The translations under genes were made by a program, and so were the position numbers. This document shows positions 60,202-64,000 of a DNA stretch of 64,000 nucleotides, one piece after another. Each line of letters starts with the position of its first letter. Position 1 is the stretch's first letter. The stretch is from Methanothermobacter sp. MT-2 (GTDB lineage Archaea; Methanobacteriota; Methanobacteria; Methanobacteriales; DSM-23052), in NCBI GenBank assembly GCA_003584625.1, contig AP017647.1, forward strand, positions 373,501-437,500. Reading direction: 5' to 3'. The notes below the pieces were generated by a model. The model was given only the letters and a program-made list of their open reading frames with translations, made no database searches and was not told the DNA's origin.

Positions 60202-60956
60202 GCCTTCCGATACCCATGACTAAAACTAGCATCATACAACCTTGAAGCTTTAAATTCTCCAGGTTCAAGAACATCCCCAACGATGATAATAGCAGTCCTC
60301 CTAATATTACTCCTCTTCACCTTATCTTCTATATCTGAAAGCCTACCCCTTACTATTTCTTCGTCTTCCCATGAGGCCCTTTTAACAACTGCTACAGGCG
60401 TATCATCACCATAATGCTCCCTTAAACTTTTAACAACCTCCCCGATCTTATGAACGCCAAGGAATATGCACATGGTAGAACGATGACTTGCAAGAGCCCC
60501 TAAATCCTCCCTTCTAGGCACGGGAGTCCTACCAGAAGGTCTTGTTATTATAACAGTCTGAGAAACCCCAGGCACGGTTAACTCCGTCTTAAGGGCGGCT
60601 GCAGCGGCGAAAAGAGAACTCACCCCTGGTATAACATCAAAAGGGATTTTTTTCTTTTCAAGCTCCCTCATCTGCTCCATTATAGCCCCATAAATCGAAG
60701 GATCCCCTGTATGTATCCTTGAAACAATCTTCCCAGAATTGGCACCATCCACCATAACCTTAATAATCTCATCTAAAGTCATGGATGAACTATCATAAAC
60801 TTCAGCCGAATCAGCCACAAAATCTAGAACCTTCTTATTCACAAGAGAACCTGCATATATCACTATATCAGAATCTTTCATAACCTTAACAGCCTTCAAA
60901 GTTAAAAGTTCAGGATCCCCCGGCCCGCCTCCAATAAAGAACACTTTCCCTTTCAT
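60198..60956 (-). CDS. cbiF: Cobalt-precorrin-4 C11-methyltransferase (CbiF)
   Basis: This methylates precorrin-4 at C-11 in the anaerobic cobalamin/corrinoid route. The 252-residue tetrapyrrole methylase shows [17 protein letters not shown], the AdoMet-site [22 protein letters not shown] and [11 protein letters not shown]. It faces nikR with a four-base overlap of the stops. Other corrinoid biosynthesis genes except cobQ are not in the window. Confidence 0.93.
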   Translation of the reverse strand: MKGKVFFIGGGPGDPELLTLKAVKVMKDSDIVIYAGSLVNKKVLDFVADSAEVYDSSSMTLDEIIKVMVDGANSGKIVSRIHTGDPSIYGAIMEQMRELEKKKIPFDVIPGVSSLFAAAAALKTELTVPGVSQTVIITRPSGRTPVPRREDLGALASHRSTMCIFLGVHKIGEVVKSLREHYGDDTPVAVVKRASWEDEEIVRGRLSDIEDKVKRSNIRRTAIIIVGDVLEPGEFKASRLYDASFSHGYRKA

Positions 60957-60966
60957 ATAAACCCCT

Positions 60967-61215
60967 TTAAACCCTATAAAATAGTATGTAGGCTACTATC
61001 ATTAGTATTATGGCCATTAGAAAACCTATGATGGCCATCCCTCTGTCACTTCCAAAGATTATGGGGATGGGTCCTATCATTATAACTCCACCTGTTTTAA
61101 CCTCTGTGCTTTCCTTTGTCTTGGTGAACATGCCCATGATACTACCAGCGAAAATAAGGAAAATGCCGAAGATTACAAGGATTATCCCAACTATTATTAG
61201 TGAATTGGCATTCAA
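60967..61215 (-). CDS. DUF131 (TIGR00304) membrane protein
   Basis: The 82-residue protein has an N-terminal helix (LIIVGIILVIFGIFLIFAG), a Gly-rich loop (GGVIMIGPIPIIFGSD) and a second helix (MAIIGFLMAIILMIVAYIL), matching the archaeal DUF131 family. Function unknown. Lies 10 bases upstream of cbiF. Confidence 0.85.
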   Translation of the reverse strand: MNANSLIIVGIILVIFGIFLIFAGSIMGMFTKTKESTEVKTGGVIMIGPIPIIFGSDRGMAIIGFLMAIILMIVAYILFYRV

Positions 61216-61239
61216 CTGTTAGACCTCCTAGGATTAAAA

Positions 61240-61716
61240 TTATTTTTTTATCTTATATTCTTCTGTGCCTTTATTCTCTCTTTTTTCAAGTAATTCCATT
61301 TCCACCATTGCATCTAGGACTTCTAGGATGTTATTGAAACATTCAGGTGAATTTTCGCATAGTTTAATTTCACATGGGCAGATGATTTTCTCTTCTATTT
61401 CTTCTTTTTCCATCCATTGGGGGTTTCTAGTCAATGAATCATGGAGTAGTATGCAGAGCAGTATCCTTCTTTCTTTGTCCTTGTCAACTGGTAACTCCTG
61501 GATAATCCCTTTTATCCCTTTTACAATCACCTTCAACTGTTCCTCTTCCTCTTCTGGGATTATTGTTAAGGCTTTAATTTCTTCGGCTAGGAAATATTCA
61601 CCTCTGCTGACGCTGAAACGGTCTTTTTTAAGCACTAGACCTCCAACATCCTCTACATATTCTTCAAATTCTTCGAATCTGTAGGGGCCTCCGCTGAATA
61701 ATATTATCTTATACAT
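61240..61716 (-). CDS. Conserved-looking protein with Cys cluster, unknown function
   Basis: The 158-residue soluble protein begins MYKIILFSGGPYRFEEFEEY and has the cysteine group CPCEIKLCENSPEC (near 125), which could bind zinc or an Fe-S cluster, followed by a winged-helix-like C-terminus. GAGGGAGTG precedes ATG 61716; TTG 61731 would add five residues. Family not recognised. It probably forms an operon with DUF131 and cbiF. Confidence 0.65.
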   Translation of the reverse strand: MYKIILFSGGPYRFEEFEEYVEDVGGLVLKKDRFSVSRGEYFLAEEIKALTIIPEEEEEQLKVIVKGIKGIIQELPVDKDKERRILLCILLHDSLTRNPQWMEKEEIEEKIICPCEIKLCENSPECFNNILEVLDAMVEMELLEKRENKGTEEYKIKK

Positions 61717-61847
61717 TCTACACTCCCTCAATATTATAAATCTTGGTGCAATTTTATATGAATTCTTCCCCTATAGCAAAGTATATTAATATTTTATCAT
61801 GTTATCGTAATATATGCTTTAAAATTTTTTTGGGGTGCGGAGTTTCT

Positions 61848-62288
61848 ATGAGATGTGAAAGGGGAGTTTTCACAACAGATTTTCTGTTTTCAATTCTCTG
61901 CTTATCCATGATAATATTATTTTTAGCAAGCACAGCCTCTTATAGGATGGATTATGCCAATGATGAGAGGCTTTTAACCGGTTTAAGGGTTTTGATGGAT
62001 AGAATAGCTGGTGATATCAATCTTGTGTTGGCTGGTGGTCCGGGACATGAGATAACAGTTAAACTTCCAAGTAACATTGAGGGTTCGCGTTATCAATTAT
62101 GGGTTAATTCAAGTGGAGTATATGGTATGGTTGATGGAAGATATGGGAAATCTCCCATATACCCTTGTATCCTGGTAGATTCTAATGGGAATAGTAGAAC
62201 AATCATGTTAAGACCCGGTAAAACCTATAAAATCAAAAACCTTATAGAAGGCAAAAAGGCTATTATAATGATAATAGAGGTGAAATGA
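61848..62288 (+). CDS. Type IV pilin-like secreted protein (first of pair)
   Basis: The 146-residue protein has a short charged leader (MRCERG) followed by FTTDFLFSILCLSMIILFLA, a hydrophobic helix like type IV pilins, with a polar C-terminal domain ending LIEGKKAIIMIIEVK. A TATA box (about 61808-61816) and GGGGTGCGGAG upstream of ATG 61848 fix the start. It touches the next pilin-like gene (zero-base gap). Confidence 0.7.
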   Translation: MRCERGVFTTDFLFSILCLSMIILFLASTASYRMDYANDERLLTGLRVLMDRIAGDINLVLAGGPGHEITVKLPSNIEGSRYQLWVNSSGVYGMVDGRYGKSPIYPCILVDSNGNSRTIMLRPGKTYKIKNLIEGKKAIIMIIEVK

Positions 62289-62780
62289 ATGGATAGGGGG
62301 CAGATAACAGGTGAATATCTTCTTATTCTAGGTTTTATCATCCCAACGATCCTCCTGTTATCATATTCTATAAGTGATAATCTGGAATTGGAGATGGCTA
62401 TTGCAGCTGCAAAGGATGGTGCCATCAGAGGAGCTGACACAAATGAACTTGCAATCTACCCCAAAGATGCATACCAAGAATATGAGAACAGGAAAGAAGT
62501 GCTCCTGCAACCCTCTTCTATCCAAATCATCAAATTAGAGACTGTAAATGAAGGTTATAATGAAACTTATGGAAAATATAAGATTAGATTGATAGTATAT
62601 GCCCATCTAGAAAGGGAAATCCCAGATGATTGTAAAGATTCCCTGGGAGATAGGATAAATTATAATATCAGGAGAAATATTTGTATAACATTCAAAACAG
62701 AAAACATTACTAATGATTTTTACAATCCAGCATTCTCATATAACTACATGTTCACAACATCCGATGTTAGATGGATATAA
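62289..62780 (+). CDS. Archaeal class III signal-peptide pilin-like protein
   Basis: The 163-residue protein begins MDRGQITGEYLLILGFIIP. The RGQITGEY motif (Q followed three residues later by G-E) matches class III prepilin-peptidase processing sites (DUF361-type) of methanogen pilins. The remaining domain is polar with a YNYMFTTSDVRWI end. It is directly downstream of another pilin-like gene, so the two may be minor pilins or a hetero-pilus pair. Confidence 0.75.
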   Translation: MDRGQITGEYLLILGFIIPTILLLSYSISDNLELEMAIAAAKDGAIRGADTNELAIYPKDAYQEYENRKEVLLQPSSIQIIKLETVNEGYNETYGKYKIRLIVYAHLEREIPDDCKDSLGDRINYNIRRNICITFKTENITNDFYNPAFSYNYMFTTSDVRWI

Positions 62781-62912
62781 TCGAAAATCATTAGTAAGAT
62801 AAGCAAAGAGATTTATAACCGTTCATCATAAAAGGTTAAACCCCCTATGAAAAGATGATTTTTATATATTAGAGTATAATAATTGAATAGGTAAAATTTA
62901 TTGGGTGGATCC

Positions 62913-63290
62913 ATGACCAAAACAAAAAAGGAAAAACTAGATGATGTTCTTTCAGCGTTTATGCAAGTGGGGCAGATACGAGCGTGTGGAATCGTATCCA
63001 AGGAAGGCCTACTTATCAATGCACGCACACCCCCAGATGTTGACGCAAGGATATTCTCAGCCTTATGTTCCACTATCATGGGAGCCGCCGAGGCAGCCTC
63101 TGGCCAGATGAATACTGGTACGGTGAATGAGATCACCGTAAGAACCGAGAAGGGTATAATAATCCTAAAACCTGCAGGAGAAAAGGCCATATTCACAGCA
63201 CTCGCAGAACCAGACGCTCACTTAGGACTTTTACTCGTTGAAATGGAAACTAGGGCAGAACAGGTGAAAGAAATCCTCAAGGAGATGTGA
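62913..63290 (+). CDS. Roadblock/LC7 family protein
   Basis: The 125-residue roadblock/LC7 protein has the pattern [34 protein letters not shown] and [31 protein letters not shown]. In bacteria and archaea such proteins pair with small GTPases or ATPases (Mgl type). A TATA (ttttatatattag, about 62859-62870) and GGTGG precede ATG 62913. It is followed by a KaiC-like protein after two bases. Confidence 0.85.
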   Translation: MTKTKKEKLDDVLSAFMQVGQIRACGIVSKEGLLINARTPPDVDARIFSALCSTIMGAAEAASGQMNTGTVNEITVRTEKGIIILKPAGEKAIFTALAEPDAHLGLLLVEMETRAEQVKEILKEM

Positions 63291-63292
63291 AG

Positions 63293-64000
63293 ATGAAGAG
63301 GACCTACATCCCCAAACTCGATGATATACTTGGTGGGGGTATAGTCGATAACGCTTCTGTCATGTTTTCTGCTGTCCCTGGTGTGGATTGTGAGGCCTTC
63401 GGTTACCAGATGCTATATGGGCGATTAAAAGAAGGGGACAAAGGTTTCATATTCACGAATGTGGCCGAACCTGAAACTATAACCTATGAATTCAACTCCT
63501 ATGGTTGGGATCTTGAAAAATTTCTTGAAAGTGGGGATGCATTCTTTGTTGATGGAAGTTCACCATTCATGGGATTACCATCAACTGCAAGATATTCCGT
63601 TGATGATTATTCAAAAATAGAAGAGATCGTACTAGAAGCTATAAGTGATGTGCCAGGTGGTATAGGTGTTATAAATAACCTCTCAACCCTAATAGATTAT
63701 CTTGGGGAAGATGAGACCATAAACATTATAAAAAAATGGAACCTATATAGTAGGAGGTATAATACAAACCTTATTTACCTATTCACCAAATGGGATTATA
63801 CTCCTAGCCTAGTGCAAAATCTTAAAAAGATCATGGATTGTGTAGTTGAAATTAGGACAATAGAGGAAAGGGTTATAATAGGCCAGGGTTTCATGGTGGC
63901 TCATTCTTCCTGGTCGAAACCATCAAAGACCATGGTCTTATTCTTTGTAGTGCAACCAGGTGGCGTTAAAGTATACATACCCAAGATATTAGTCACAGGC
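63293..64000 (+). CDS. KaiC-like fold protein with degenerate P-loop (partial)
   Basis: The 236 codons seen belong to a RecA/KaiC-like domain with the usual start ([62 protein letters not shown]). The Walker A position reads [11 protein letters not shown] (about 26-36), without the GKT/S needed for ATP. The right end of the window cuts the gene. Operon with the roadblock gene (two-base gap), so it could be a non-ATP-hydrolysing partner in a signalling module. Confidence 0.75.
   Translation, partial: MKRTYIPKLDDILGGGIVDNASVMFSAVPGVDCEAFGYQMLYGRLKEGDKGFIFTNVAEPETITYEFNSYGWDLEKFLESGDAFFVDGSSPFMGLPSTARYSVDDYSKIEEIVLEAISDVPGGIGVINNLSTLIDYLGEDETINIIKKWNLYSRRYNTNLIYLFTKWDYTPSLVQNLKKIMDCVVEIRTIEERVIIGQGFMVAHSSWSKPSKTMVLFFVVQPGGVKVYIPKILVTG

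Overview
The window looks like a chromosomal segment of a thermophilic, hydrogenotrophic methanogen of the order Methanobacteriales, most likely Methanothermobacter or a close relative. Seen directly: methenyl-H4MPT cyclohydrolase (mch), F420 biosynthesis genes (cofC, and arfB, the deformylase of the archaeal F420/riboflavin route), glycerol-1-phosphate dehydrogenase for archaeal lipids, archaeal LonB, Lsm and L37e genes, a CfbC-like coenzyme F430 gene, and a secreted protein with pseudomurein-binding repeats. Promoters are archaeal TATA boxes, ribosome-binding sites are mostly GGTGAT or GGAGG, and TTG/GTG starts are common. The genus call is inference from gene content; no database was searched.

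Layout. 1-9.5 kb: uvrB-uvrA (uvrA cut by the window edge) divergent from uvrC, then a DUF362 ferredoxin, YjbQ, pheT with an IS200/IS605-type relic at its end, an ATP-cone protein and a doubly frameshifted N4-cytosine methyltransferase. 9.5-18.4 kb: a DASS transporter, cobyric acid synthase, a PAS protein, LonB, PRPP synthetase, hypAB, DUF354 and tRNA-Ala(GGC). 18.5-23.5 kb: a one-carbon block (membrane protein, DUF1890, DUF1894, metE, thyA, mch). In it metE has no canonical start codon where homologues start. 23.5-25.2 kb: three membrane-anchored or exported proteins on the minus strand. 25.4-31.7 kb: XRE-cupin regulator, acyl-CoA ligase, Ski2-like helicase and a GT-C-like membrane protein.

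31.7-41.3 kb: PUA-arfB-nrdJ on the minus strand, with nrdJ interrupted by an intein. Divergent from it, lsm, L37e, TOPRIM/coiled-coil, purF, U32 peptidase, CBS protein and cfbC run on the plus strand. 41.3-47.3 kb: a second IS605-type relic, a secreted transglutaminase-like pseudomurein-binding protein, tRNA-Leu(GAG), two small membrane or exported proteins, galU and a TPR-CPBP protease. 47.6-57.2 kb: galE, small membrane proteins, purA, thiD-cofC, proS, egsA, UPF0179 and rpiA. 57.3-64 kb: a Znu-type metal ABC transporter divergent from a NikR-like repressor, cbiF, two pilin-like genes, and a roadblock gene followed by a KaiC-like gene whose P-loop is lost (cut by the window edge).

Metal and cofactor genes recur: hypAB, NikR and the metal ABC transporter, cbiF and cobQ, CfbC (Ni-containing F430) and a B12-dependent ribonucleotide reductase. 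This fits an organism with heavy nickel and cobalt demand. No CRISPR array, rRNA or intact transposase was seen.
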